Under the pieces are notes generated by a model. That model worked only from the letters and a program-made list of their open reading frames with translations, did no database searches and was not told the DNA's origin. From positions 1 to 64,000 of the forward strand of contig NZ_JABCJJ010000012.1 of NCBI RefSeq assembly GCF_012952065.1: a DNA stretch of 64,000 bases, written 5' to 3'. The translations under genes and the position numbers were made by a program. Within the stretch, counting starts at the first letter, position 1; every line of letters begins with the position of its first letter. Below are positions 1 through 8,035 of the stretch, one piece after another. This DNA comes from Cellulomonas fimi (lineage in GTDB: Bacteria; Actinomycetota; Actinomycetes; Actinomycetales; Cellulomonadaceae).

Positions 1-1
1 G

Positions 2-85
2 GACAAGACCAAGCAGCGCGCCCTGACCCAACTCCGCCAGCTCGGCTACGACGTCACCCTCAACCCACTACCCGCCACCGGCTGA
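2..85 (+). CDS. C-terminal fragment of an unidentified protein, possibly a transposase
   Basis: The window opens inside a reading frame that runs to a TGA at 83-85. It gives about 27 residues ending in LRQLGYDVTLNPLPATG. A short tail with the pattern LxxLGYxVTL is reminiscent of the C-termini of some actinobacterial transposases, but this is recall of a pattern and not a domain match. The protein begins outside the window, so its start and family cannot be judged. If it is a transposase, it would explain why an accessory-looking ABC module follows directly. Confidence 0.35.
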   Translation, partial: DKTKQRALTQLRQLGYDVTLNPLPATG

Positions 86-464
86 CGCCCGTAGCGCCCG
101 TGGCCTGGCAGCCATCTTCATGTCAGGGGGCGCTTCCGTCATGAGCAGTACCAGTCGCCTGCGCGGGCAGCCTGCGCGAAGGAGGCCGGGCCGGTTCGCC
201 GTCTGCCCTGCCGCGTCCGGTCCGCCGTCTGACCACGAACGGACCGCAGCGTTGACCTACGCCACCGGACCAGATCGAGCGCCGAAGTGACTGACACGCC
301 GCGCCTCGTGTCGCTATGGTCTGCCACACGGGTCACAGGCGCTACGACTTGCCTGGTCGACGGCATGGGTCTGGGGCGACGTCTCATCGAGCGTCACCCG
401 GGACCGGATCTTCCTGCACCAGTTCCAGTACTGACAGCGCCCCGCACACCTGGAGGACATGCTC
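86..464. other. Intergenic stretch without a supported gene
   Basis: About 380 bases lie between the fragment at the window edge and the first complete gene. Open frames here are short and lack ribosome binding sites, and I support none of them. A near-duplicated CCTGCGCG occurs around 160-178. No clear promoter or terminator hairpin stands out. If the upstream fragment belongs to an insertion sequence, its right end should lie here, but I could not identify a terminal inverted repeat without the other end. Confidence 0.5.
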
Positions 465-1097
465 GTGAGCACCACGCCCAGGCGACCGGCAGGCCCGGTA
501 CGTCGACCGGTCGGTCGCTTGGCGGCGCTCGCTGCCGCAGCGCTTCTCGCGCTGACGGGCTGCTCCGACAACGGGGCCTCCGCCCCTGAGCCGACCGCCA
601 CGCTCGACGCGCGCCTGCTGGAATCCGCTCGAGAAGGTGGCGCCAGCGACGAGCAGCTCGCAGTCCTGCAGGGCGGGCAGGTCACGTTCCAGCAGTACCA
701 GAAGGCGGTGAACCAGACCGTCACGTGCATGCGCGACGCCGGGATCGAGGTCATCGGCGACGCCGTCACCCAAGCGCGTGGCTTCCCTGAGATCTCGTAC
801 TCGTTCGGGAACTCCTCAGCCGGCCGCACCGCAGAACAGACGCTCGCGATCGCCGATGAGTGCATCGCGACGCACAGCATGTACGTCGAGCAGGCGTACC
901 AGACGGCGCCCGGATCGCTCGAGCAGCAGGAGGCGGCGTTCGCGCCCTACCGTGACCCGATCGTGCAGTGCGTGCGCGAGAAGGGCGGCGACGTGCCTGG
1001 CGACGCCACGGCCGGTGAAATTCTCGTCGCCTCCGCGTCGGTCGAGGTGCAGACCGGCGTCAGTTGCACCAGCCAGGCCGGGTACGACGGCGGATGA
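465..1097 (+). CDS. Cysteine-containing lipoprotein of unknown function
   Basis: This encodes a 210-residue putative lipoprotein. I chose the GTG at 465 because GGAGGA at 452-456 is correctly spaced from it, whereas the ATG at 459 is too close. The N-terminus is Arg-rich, then hydrophobic (LAALAAAALLALTGC), and ends in an LTGC lipobox, so export and lipidation outside the membrane are expected. The mature part holds two similar segments, VTCMRDAGIEVIGD and VQCVREKGGDVPGD, plus two further cysteines (DECIATH and SCTSQAG), which suggests an internal duplication with disulfides. The stop overlaps the next start (ATGA at 1094-1097), so it is translationally coupled to the adaptor, ATPase and permease that follow. 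It probably acts as an extracellular accessory factor of that transporter. I do not recognise a named family. Confidence 0.8.
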   Translation: MSTTPRRPAGPVRRPVGRLAALAAAALLALTGCSDNGASAPEPTATLDARLLESAREGGASDEQLAVLQGGQVTFQQYQKAVNQTVTCMRDAGIEVIGDAVTQARGFPEISYSFGNSSAGRTAEQTLAIADECIATHSMYVEQAYQTAPGSLEQQEAAFAPYRDPIVQCVREKGGDVPGDATAGEILVASASVEVQTGVSCTSQAGYDGG

Positions 1098-2149
1098 CGT
1101 CACGACGCCCGCGTGCACGCCGAGCGCTGGCCGTCTTCGGCGTCCTGACCCTCCTGGCCGCCGCATGCACTGGTGCGGGCTGGTGGGCTCAAGCTCGCAC
1201 CGCCTCCCCGCTGACGTCCGACACCCCGGACGGCCCGCTGCTCGTACCGGTCATCGCCGCCGAACGTGTCGCCCGCTACGGCGTGGGCATCGCGGTCACC
1301 TACGCCGACGGTGCGCTCGTCACGGTGAACACCGGCGGAACGGTTACGGGCGTCGCCACCGGCCCCGGTGACGTGCTGGCCGTCGGCGACGAGATCGTCC
1401 GCGTGGACGACGCCCCCGTGCTGGCGTTCGTGGCCGACGCTCCCCTGTGGCGCGACCTGGCACCTGGGGCCGAAGGGGAGGACGTCGCGCGGCTGCAACG
1501 GTTCCTCACCGACGTCGGCGTGTACTCCGGGCGCGCCGACGGCAAGTTCGGCGAGCGCACCGCTGAGGCGGTCCGCCGGTTCAACACCGCCCACGGCCGC
1601 AAGGACGCTGGCACGACGTTCACCCTGGCGAGCGTGGCCTGGGTCGGCGCGGCACCGTTCACCGTCGCGACCGTGGAGGCCGCCACCGGCGCGATCCTGG
1701 TGCCTGGCAGTCCGGTCGTGCAAGGGCCGCGCCAGGCAGCCACCCTGACCGTCACCGAACCGGCTGGTGGTATCCCCGCGGGTGTCAGCTACGACCTGGC
1801 CGTGGCCGACACCGTGACCGCGTACACCCCCGGCAGTGGCACCATCGCTGACCCCGCGGCGATTGCAGCGATCGCCGCGTCCTTGGGGACCAGCGGTGAG
1901 GGTGCCGGTCAGGTCGTCACTGCCGACCCTGAACCGGCCGTGCGCGTCCCCGCATCAGCGGTCATCGTCGACGAAACCGGCATCTCGTGCGTGTACGACG
2001 ACCCGGCCGGGACGCCGGTGCCGGTGACGATCCTGGGCGGCACGCTCGCCCACGCCGACCTGGCCGCCGACCTGAGCATCCAGCAGGTCCTGGTCAACCC
2101 GATGCAGGTGCTGGAGGAGCCCACATGCGGCTCGTCACCGACGCCCTGA
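1094..2149 (+). CDS. Membrane-fusion-like adaptor with a peptidoglycan-binding domain
   Basis: This is a 351-residue protein. The start is the ATG at 1094, which overlaps the upstream stop. One N-terminal membrane segment (about residues 11-34) is followed by a barrel-sandwich-like stretch (GPGDVLAVGDEIVRVDD) typical of HlyD/MacA adaptors. Next comes a PG_binding_1 domain (about residues 118-165: LQRFLTDVGVYSGRADGKFG, then a TAEAVRRFN helix). C-terminal beta-rich segments resemble the adaptor barrel. Two extracellular cysteines (GISCVYDD and EEPTCGS) sit near the C-terminus. In MacA/YknX systems the adaptor couples an ABC exporter to its substrate. Here the wall-binding domain probably anchors the complex to peptidoglycan. 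Its 3' end overlaps the ATPase gene by 25 bases. Confidence 0.82.
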   Translation: MTSRRPRARRALAVFGVLTLLAAACTGAGWWAQARTASPLTSDTPDGPLLVPVIAAERVARYGVGIAVTYADGALVTVNTGGTVTGVATGPGDVLAVGDEIVRVDDAPVLAFVADAPLWRDLAPGAEGEDVARLQRFLTDVGVYSGRADGKFGERTAEAVRRFNTAHGRKDAGTTFTLASVAWVGAAPFTVATVEAATGAILVPGSPVVQGPRQAATLTVTEPAGGIPAGVSYDLAVADTVTAYTPGSGTIADPAAIAAIAASLGTSGEGAGQVVTADPEPAVRVPASAVIVDETGISCVYDDPAGTPVPVTILGGTLAHADLAADLSIQQVLVNPMQVLEEPTCGSSPTP

Positions 2150-2763
2150 CGTTCGCGCATCCCGGCCACCCGACGTTGCTCGACGGAGTGCATCTGGACG
2201 TGCGGGTGGGCGAGTCGGTCGCCGTGGTCGGCCCGTCCGGGTCCGGCAAGACGACCCTCCTGGCCCTGCTCGGCGGGCTGCTGCGCCCCCAGAGCGGGCG
2301 AGTCGTCCTCGACCGCGGCGGCGAGGAGCTTCCCGTCGCCGAACACGTCTCCTGGGTGCTGCAGACCGTCAATGTGCTGGCCGACCGATCCGTCATCGAC
2401 AACGTCCTCGTCGGGGCGTTCGCCGACGGACTGGACCGTGGAACCGCAGCCGCCCGGGCACGGACGGCGCTGGCTGCCGTCGGACTCGGGGGGACCGACG
2501 AACGCCCCGTGCGCACACTGTCCGGCGGGGAGGCTCAACGCATCGTCATCGCACGCGCGGCCGTCAGCGACCGACCTGTCCTGCTCGCGGACGAACCGAC
2601 CGGGCAACTGGACCAGGACACGTCAGCTCACGTGATGGACGCGCTGCTGACCTCCGCCGCGGACAAGATCACCGTCGTGGTCACCCACGACACCGCGGTG
2701 GCGGCCCGGTGCAGCCGCGTGCTGGTCCTCGGCGCCGGTCACCTCGCGACGAGGACGCGATGA
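2125..2763 (+). CDS. ABC transporter ATPase, MacB/LolD type
   Basis: This is a 212-residue nucleotide-binding subunit. The ATG at 2125 follows GGAGGAG at 2113-2119 and lies inside the end of the adaptor gene. Motifs in order are Walker A (GPSGSGKTT), a Q-loop region (SWVLQTVNVL), the ABC signature (LSGGEAQR), Walker B (VLLADEPTGQLD) and the switch histidine (VVVTHD). The length and the EPTGQLD motif fit the LolD/MacB/FtsE branch, which pairs with FtsX-like permeases. The stop overlaps the permease start, so the pair is co-translated. It hydrolyses ATP in the cytoplasm to drive the mechanotransmission cycle of the permease at 2760-3884. Confidence 0.93.
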   Translation: MRLVTDALTFAHPGHPTLLDGVHLDVRVGESVAVVGPSGSGKTTLLALLGGLLRPQSGRVVLDRGGEELPVAEHVSWVLQTVNVLADRSVIDNVLVGAFADGLDRGTAAARARTALAAVGLGGTDERPVRTLSGGEAQRIVIARAAVSDRPVLLADEPTGQLDQDTSAHVMDALLTSAADKITVVVTHDTAVAARCSRVLVLGAGHLATRTR

Positions 2764-3884
2764 CCAGGACGCGACCTCACGCGCGATGGAAGGTCTCGGT
2801 CGCTGTCGGCGAGGGGCTTCGCAACTGGCGTCACGGCCGGTGGCTGACCGTGCTCGCCACCGCCTTCACCGTTGCAGCCCTCGCCGCACCCACGATCGTC
2901 GACGGCCTCGGGATCGACCGGCTCGTCCAGGACGAACGCGCGTGGGAGCAGGCCGGCGGACGGGTGCTCGTGGTGAGCAACGACGAAGCCAACGGCATCG
3001 ACCGTGCAGCGTGCGAATCGGCCGCGCGCATCGACGGTATCAACGCCGCGGCATCCCTGACCCGCCTACCCCAGCGCGCCGGGGCGGCTAACGCCCCCGA
3101 CGCCGCGCTGCCGCTGGTCGCTGCCGGGGAAGGCATCGGTCCACTGCTCGGACTTCCCCCGGCGACCGGCCTCATCCTGCCTCCCGACATCGCCGACGGC
3201 CTCGGCGTACAGGCCGGCGACGACGTCCGGCTCACCGCGTCTACGGACCTGTCCGCCCCCGCCGCCGCGCTGCCCGTACCCGACGGCCCACTGCCTGTGG
3301 GCGCCGTCACCGAGACCACCGTGCTGGGTGAGCAGTACGCGTACGCCGTGCTGCTGCCCACCAGTGCATCAGGGAAGGCCAGCACGTGCATGGTCCGCGT
3401 CAAGGCCGGGTACCTCGACGCGGCACGCGACGCACTACCGGCCATGCTCGGCGACGCCGGCCAGGACGCCGTGGTCGCCGACCGACTCATCGGCGGCACG
3501 TACGCGCGCGACTTCTCCGCCGAGTACGCCCAGCGAGGACTCAAGCAAGCGCCGTGGCTGTCCGGAACGGCCGTCAGCCTGCTGTGGCTGTTGCTGGTGT
3601 GGATCCGACGCGGACGCGACGGGCTGTACGCCACGCTTGGAGCCGACCGCGCCACCCGCACGATCATCCGCACCACCGAAGGTCTGACCCTCACGCTCAC
3701 CTCGGCCGTGGTCGCCACCGGTGTGGTCGCCGGCACGCTCGCCGCCATGACGACCAGCCCAGAGGCCGTCATCACCGACATCACGCGGCACCTGACGATC
3801 GCAACCGCCGTCAGCATGCTCGGCGTCCTGACCAGCACGCTGATCCCGCTGCGCTCCCCGCTGGCAGCACTCAAGGACCACTAG
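2760..3884 (+). CDS. MacB/FtsX-type ABC permease
   Basis: This 374-residue permease starts at the ATG at 2760 (ATGA overlap with the ATPase stop). The topology matches MacB. One membrane segment near residues 27-50 (LTVLATAFTVAALAAP) is followed by an extracellular domain of about 220 residues, then three membrane segments (VSLLWLLLVW, LTSAVVATGVVAGTLAAM, ATAVSMLGVLTSTLIPL). The ectodomain carries two cysteines (RAACESA and STCMVRV). The final segment ends in SPLAALKDH, like FtsX-family tails. With the ATPase, adaptor and lipoprotein it forms a complete Gram-positive MacAB- or YknXYZ-like module, probably for export of, or resistance to, an envelope-active peptide. The substrate is unknown. 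Confidence 0.85.
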   Translation: MTRTRPHARWKVSVAVGEGLRNWRHGRWLTVLATAFTVAALAAPTIVDGLGIDRLVQDERAWEQAGGRVLVVSNDEANGIDRAACESAARIDGINAAASLTRLPQRAGAANAPDAALPLVAAGEGIGPLLGLPPATGLILPPDIADGLGVQAGDDVRLTASTDLSAPAAALPVPDGPLPVGAVTETTVLGEQYAYAVLLPTSASGKASTCMVRVKAGYLDAARDALPAMLGDAGQDAVVADRLIGGTYARDFSAEYAQRGLKQAPWLSGTAVSLLWLLLVWIRRGRDGLYATLGADRATRTIIRTTEGLTLTLTSAVVATGVVAGTLAAMTTSPEAVITDITRHLTIATAVSMLGVLTSTLIPLRSPLAALKDH

Positions 3885-3943
3885 ACGGTAGAGGAGTTGT
3901 GGCTTCACGCCGTGCGGCACGACGACGGCGCGGGTCGCGCCGA

Positions 3944-3959
3944 CATGACATCCGTCATG
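3944..3959. promoter_or_regulatory. Inverted repeat upstream of the ABC-2/two-component operon
   Basis: A perfect 6-bp inverted repeat, CATGAC-ATCC-GTCATG, lies 78 bp before the ATPase start at 4038 and within the only gap upstream of that operon. NarL/LuxR-type response regulators bind short palindromes of this size, and the operon encodes such a regulator. Autoregulation is therefore a reasonable inference. I see no convincing -35/-10 pair attached to it. Confidence 0.4.
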
Positions 3960-4037
3960 CCTGATCGGTGAGGACCTCAGCCGAACCCGTGGCCGCTCGC
4001 ACTGCCGCCGCTGCCGAACGGGCGGCAGCGTGGAGGT

Positions 4038-5021
4038 ATGCCCTCACGCGACCCGCACCCCACCGACCCGCATCCCACCGACCCGCATCCCACCGACCCG
4101 GTCATCAGCGTCACCGGCCTGCGCCGTCAGTACCGTGCGGGCGTACAGGCGTTCGAGGCCGTGCGTGGCGTCGACCTGCACGTCCGCCGGGGCGAGCTGT
4201 TCGCGCTGCTCGGCACGAACGGTGCCGGCAAGACCTCGTTGCTCGAGGTCGTCGAGGGCCTCGCGCCCGCCACCGCAGGCGAGGTCCGTGTCCTCGGGCT
4301 GAACCCCTACCGCCGACGCGCCGACGTCCGGCCACGCATCGGGATCATGCTCCAGGAGGCCGGCTTCCCCGCGGACCTCACGACCCTCGAGACCGCCCGC
4401 ATGTGGCACGGCACGCTCGGCGAGGCCCGGAGCGCGCAGGAGTCGATCGCCGTCGTCGGCCTCGCGGGCCGGGAGGACGTCCCGGTCGCCTCGCTCTCGG
4501 GCGGCGAGCGCCGTCGGCTCGACCTCGCCCTCGCCGTGATGGGCCGCCCCGAGGTGCTGTTCCTCGACGAGCCCACCACGGGTCTCGACCCGCAGTCCCG
4601 TCGCGCCGCCTGGGACCTGGTGCGCGGCCTGCTGGCCGACGGCGTCACGATCGTCCTCACGACCCACTACCTCGAGGAGGCGGCCGAGCTCGCGGACCGC
4701 ATCGCGATCCTGCACGAGGGTCGCGTCGCCCGGACCGGCACGCTCGCGGAGATCGTGGCGAGCGAGCCGGCCAGCATCCGGTACCGCACGTCCACCGCGG
4801 CTCTCGCCGACCTCGACCTGCTCTCCGGGCTGCCCGCGCTGGCCGGGTGGCCCCGCTCCACCGGCGGGGCCGTCGAGCTCGAGAGCGTGGACCTACAGGT
4901 CACCCTGTCCGCCGTGCTGGTCCGCGCTCAGGACGCCGGTGCCGAGCTGACCGACCTCGACGCGAGTCCCGCGTCGCTCGAGCGGGCGTTCCTCGCGGTG
5001 GCAGCGGAGACGCTCCCGTGA
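4038..5021 (+). CDS. ABC-2 exporter ATPase subunit
   Basis: This is a 327-residue ATPase of the DrrA/CcmA-like family. Motifs are Walker A (GTNGAGKTS), signature (LSGGERRR), Walker B (VLFLDEPTTGLD) and the switch region (TTHYLEEA). A C-terminal extension of about 90 residues after the ATPase core is usual for ABC-2 drug or lipid exporters. The ATG at 4038 is only 1 nt from GGAGG at 4032-4036, so either initiation is leaderless-like or the true start differs slightly; no better in-frame start precedes the conserved region. The N-terminus contains three copies of PHPTD encoded by a 15-bp repeat. The gene is coupled to the permease and precedes a DesK/DesR-like pair, a common arrangement for cell-envelope stress exporters. 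Confidence 0.92.
   Translation: MPSRDPHPTDPHPTDPHPTDPVISVTGLRRQYRAGVQAFEAVRGVDLHVRRGELFALLGTNGAGKTSLLEVVEGLAPATAGEVRVLGLNPYRRRADVRPRIGIMLQEAGFPADLTTLETARMWHGTLGEARSAQESIAVVGLAGREDVPVASLSGGERRRLDLALAVMGRPEVLFLDEPTTGLDPQSRRAAWDLVRGLLADGVTIVLTTHYLEEAAELADRIAILHEGRVARTGTLAEIVASEPASIRYRTSTAALADLDLLSGLPALAGWPRSTGGAVELESVDLQVTLSAVLVRAQDAGAELTDLDASPASLERAFLAVAAETLP
4052..4096 (+). repeat. 15-bp tandem repeat, 3 copies
   Basis: Three consecutive 15-bp units (4052-4066, 4067-4081, 4082-4096) with sequence CCCGCATCCCACCGA encode repeated PHPTD at the N-terminus of the ABC ATPase. The second and third copies are identical and the first differs at one base. The repeat is in frame, so copy-number change would alter only the disordered leader. 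Confidence 0.9.
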
Positions 5022-5059
5022 CCCGCACCCCCGCACCCCACCCCGAAAGGCCTCGACCC

Positions 5060-5920
5060 ATGACCACCGTGCCGGCTCCGACCGCCCGTCCCCTCGCCGC
5101 GGGACGCCCCGCAGCTCGCGCCACGCGCGCCGCCCGCGTGCTCGCGCTCGTCCGCGCGGAGATGCTCCTCCTCCTGCGCAACCGCACGACCCTGCTGAGC
5201 GCCGTCGTCCTCACTCCGGTGGGGTCGGTCTTCCTCGCGGGGAACATCCTCGTCCCGCCGGACGGGGGCGCCCCCACCGGGGGTGGCGTGGCCACCGGGT
5301 CCGACCCGGCGCTCGGCTCCGCGGTCCTGATCATGCTCCTGATGTTCGCGCTGACGATCGTCGTCTACGCGAACATCACGACGACCCTCGTGAGCCGTCG
5401 CGAGGAGCTCGTGCTCAAGCGCCTCCTCAGCGGGCAGCCGTCCCGCGCCGAGATCATCGTCGCGTGCGCGTCTCCCGCGGTCCTCGTCCTGGTCGTCGAG
5501 CTCCTGCTCGGTGCCGTGGCCCTCGCCGTGTGGTTCGACCCGGTCCGGTTGCGCGACGCCGGGTCCCTGCTGCTCGGCGTCGTGGGCGGCGTCGTGCTGT
5601 TCGTGCTGCTCGCCGTCGCGAGCTCGGGCCTGACGCGAACCGTCGAGTCGGCGCAGCTGACCACGATGCCCATCATCCTGGTCGCGATCATGCTGTCGGG
5701 GGCTGTCGTGCCCCTCGAGGCGCTGCCGGACGTCGTGGGCCGGGTGGCGGCGTGGACGCCGATGCATCCCGTCGTGGCGCTCACGCAGCACGGGCTGGGG
5801 GTCACGGAAGCCGCAGGGGGCTGGTCGGACCTCGCGCAGCCGCTCGCCGCCCTCGCGCTGTGGCTCGCGATCGCCGCGTTCGGGGCCCTGCGGTGGATGC
5901 GCTGGGAGCCGCGGCGCTGA
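5060..5920 (+). CDS. ABC-2 type permease
   Basis: This is a 286-residue membrane protein with about six hydrophobic segments, beginning around LLSAVVLTPVGSVFLAGN. Later segments include AVLIMLLMFALTIVVYANI, VLVLVVELLLGAVALAVWF, LLLGVVGGVVLFVLLAVA and LAALALWLAIAAFGAL. The cytoplasmic stretch VSRREELVLKRLLSGQPSR is typical of ABC2_membrane proteins. I chose the ATG at 5060 because GAAAGG at 5045-5050 is well placed. A GTG at 5018 overlapping the ATPase stop would add 14 residues and is the alternative. It pairs with the upstream ATPase as an exporter, probably of a drug, lipid or peptide, and its expression is likely controlled by the downstream kinase-regulator pair. Confidence 0.88.
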   Translation: MTTVPAPTARPLAAGRPAARATRAARVLALVRAEMLLLLRNRTTLLSAVVLTPVGSVFLAGNILVPPDGGAPTGGGVATGSDPALGSAVLIMLLMFALTIVVYANITTTLVSRREELVLKRLLSGQPSRAEIIVACASPAVLVLVVELLLGAVALAVWFDPVRLRDAGSLLLGVVGGVVLFVLLAVASSGLTRTVESAQLTTMPIILVAIMLSGAVVPLEALPDVVGRVAAWTPMHPVVALTQHGLGVTEAAGGWSDLAQPLAALALWLAIAAFGALRWMRWEPRR

Positions 5921-5962
5921 GGACCATCTGGCGCTTAGGACCACCTGGAAGAGTGGGTCCCC

Positions 5963-7210
5963 GTGAGCACCCCCGCGCGAGGCCGACGCCGCACCGACCC
6001 CGAGCGGTTCGACGCCTACACCCGCTGGTCGCTCTACCTGCTCGTGGCCTCCGCCGCCTTCGTCCCGCTCCTTGCGGTCGGCAGCGGGGCCGACCAGCGA
6101 GGTGGCGACTCGTCGTCGTCCCTGGCGATCTACGCGGCGGGCACCCTGGTCCAGATCGTCCTGGCGATCGGCGTCACCTCGAAGAGCATCACCCGGTACC
6201 TCGGTGGCCCGGAAGTCCCGCGGCGCTGGCTCGTGAGCCTGGCGGGGACGACCGCCGCGCTCACGACGGTCGCGATGGTCGCCCTCCCGGACGGCGATGG
6301 CCTGTCGGGTCGGGCCGGCGCCCTCGTCCTGACCCTGGGCCTCCCGGTCGTGGCACTCGCACCACTGCTGCCGCCGGCCGCGATCGCGCTCGCCTCGCTC
6401 GGCGTCTCAGGCATCACAGCCGCGGTGTCGGCGTCGGGCGGCTCCGCGCCACCGGGACCGCCCGCCGGCTAGCCGGCGGCGTTCGTCACGACCGCCGTCC
6501 TCGTCGGTGCCATGGCGGCCAGCTTCCGCGCGTCGGCCTGGACGCTCGGGGTGGTCTGGGAGCAGGACCGTGCGCGCACGGTGCACGCCCGGCTGGCCGT
6601 GGCCGAGGAGCGGCTGCGTTTCTCACGCGACCTGCACGACGTCGTCGGCCGCACGCTGTCGGCGATCGCCGTCAAGAGCGAGCTGGCCGCGGAGCTCTCC
6701 CGCCGCGGCCAGGACGGCGCGGTCGAGCACATGCAGGAGGTGCGGGCCCTCGCGCAGGACTCGCTCAGGGAGGTGCGCGGCGTGGTCGCCGGCCTGCGCA
6801 CGGCGGACCTGGCCGCCGAGCTCGACGGCGCGCGTTCGGTGCTGCGGTCCGCGGGCGTCGAGACCCGGGTCATCGGCGACGGCGCGGCGCTGCCGGTCCC
6901 GGTGCAGGAGGCGCTCGGCTGGGTCGTGCGCGAGGCGGTCACCAACGTCGTGCGCCACGCCCACGCGCAGACCTGCACGATCGACCTGGACGTCCTCGAC
7001 GGGAACCCTCCCGTCGCCCGGCTGACGATCACCAACGACGGCGTCGGGCACGCACCGCGTGGTCCTCGCGGCTCGGGGCTCGCCGGGCTGAGCGAGCGCC
7101 TCGCGGCGGTCGGGGGCGAGATCGAGGCGACCGCCGACGACGACCGGTTCGTCTTGCGCGCCACCGTCGCCCTCGACCGGCCCGGACCGGGCACCCTGGG
7201 TCCACGATGA
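5963..7210 (+). pseudogene. Sensor histidine kinase (HisKA_3/DesK-like) interrupted by an in-frame TAG
   Basis: A GTG at 5963 opens a frame with four or five membrane segments over 169 residues and stops at TAG 6470-6472. The same frame then continues without interruption to 7210. It encodes a further membrane segment (FVTTAVLVGAMAASF), the HisKA_3 phosphoacceptor region (RFSRDLHDVVGRTLSAIA, His in DLHDVVG) and the HATPase_c N and G boxes (EAVTNVVRHAHA; LTITNDGVGH; GSGLAGLSERL). Together the halves make a normal DesK-like kinase of about 415 residues. The stop removes the catalytic part unless translation restarts, for example at ATG 6512, which has no good ribosome binding site. Possible explanations are a recent nonsense mutation, an assembly error, or two separately translated pieces. 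The end overlaps the response-regulator start. Confidence 0.78.
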
Positions 7211-7815
7211 TCCGGATCCTGCTGGCCGACGACGAGACCCTCATCCGTGACGCCCTCGCCGGGCTGCTCGGGCTGGAGGATGACCTCGAGGTCGTCGCGA
7301 CGGCGGCGTCGGGCCCGGAGGCCGTGGCCGCCGGGCGCAAGCACTCCCCCGACGTGGCCGTGCTCGACCTCCAGATGCCGGGCGGGCTCGACGGCATCGA
7401 GACGGCGCAGCAGCTCGCCCAGCACGTGCCGGGCTGCCGCGCCGTGATCGTCACCAGCCACGGCCGGCCCGGGTACCTCAAGAAGGCGCTCGCCGGGGGC
7501 GTCGCCGCCTTCCTGCCGAAGACGGTGTCCGCACGTGTGCTCGCCGACGTGGTCCGGCTGGTCCACGGAGGCGGTCGCTACGTCGACCCCGAGCTCGCGG
7601 CCGAGGCGATCAGCGCGGGCGAGTCCCCGCTGACGCCGCGCGAGTCCGACGTCCTCGAGCTCGCCGCCGACGGCGCGCCCGTCGAGGAGATCGCGGCGCG
7701 GGCCCACCTCAGCCCGGGCACGGTGCGGAACTACCTCTCCGCCGCGGCGGTGAAGCTCGGCGCGGCGAACCGGCACGAGGCCGTGCGCACCGCCCGCCGG
7801 CACGGCTGGATCTGA
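7207..7815 (+). CDS. NarL/LuxR-family response regulator
   Basis: This is a 202-residue two-domain regulator. The receiver domain shows the acidic pair D8-D9, the phosphoacceptor D54 (AVLDLQMPG) and a conserved Ser/Thr and Lys (VTSHG; LPKT). The C-terminal LuxR-type HTH is LTPRESDVLELAADG followed by SPGTVRNYLSAA. The ATG at 7207 overlaps the kinase stop (ATGA), so the pair is normally co-translated. By analogy with DesK/DesR operons, phosphorylation by the kinase should activate the adjacent ABC-2 exporter genes. The partner kinase is interrupted here, so the regulator may be unphosphorylated or driven by another donor. Confidence 0.93.
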   Translation: MIRILLADDETLIRDALAGLLGLEDDLEVVATAASGPEAVAAGRKHSPDVAVLDLQMPGGLDGIETAQQLAQHVPGCRAVIVTSHGRPGYLKKALAGGVAAFLPKTVSARVLADVVRLVHGGGRYVDPELAAEAISAGESPLTPRESDVLELAADGAPVEEIAARAHLSPGTVRNYLSAAAVKLGAANRHEAVRTARRHGWI

Positions 7816-7869
7816 GCGCGCGCCCGCGCGTCACCGCGTGAGCTGGTGCGCCCCGGTGATGTCCGTGAT

Positions 7870-7914
7870 GCTCAGGTGGCGGGTGCTCAGGTGGCGGGTG
7901 CTCAGGTGGCGGGT
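7870..7914. repeat. 15-bp tandem repeat, 3 perfect copies, intergenic
   Basis: Three perfect copies of GCTCAGGTGGCGGGT lie at 7870-7884, 7885-7899 and 7900-7914, between the convergent response-regulator and dnaB genes. No coding frame is supported here. The flanking sequence (7816-8035) otherwise shows nothing clear. Confidence 0.9.
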
Positions 7915-8035
7915 CGAGCCGACGACCACCAGACGGCAGCGCCCCTCGGGCTGACGAGTGCGCCGTCGGGCGGCGCTCGACCCGGTCGTCCGGACCTCTC
8001 CGCGGACGATGGCTGAACGACGACGGCGTGCCTGC

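Noticed and set aside
287-589. Open frame before the lipoprotein gene
   Set aside because: It overlaps the well-supported lipoprotein in another frame, lacks a ribosome binding site and shows no protein-like pattern.
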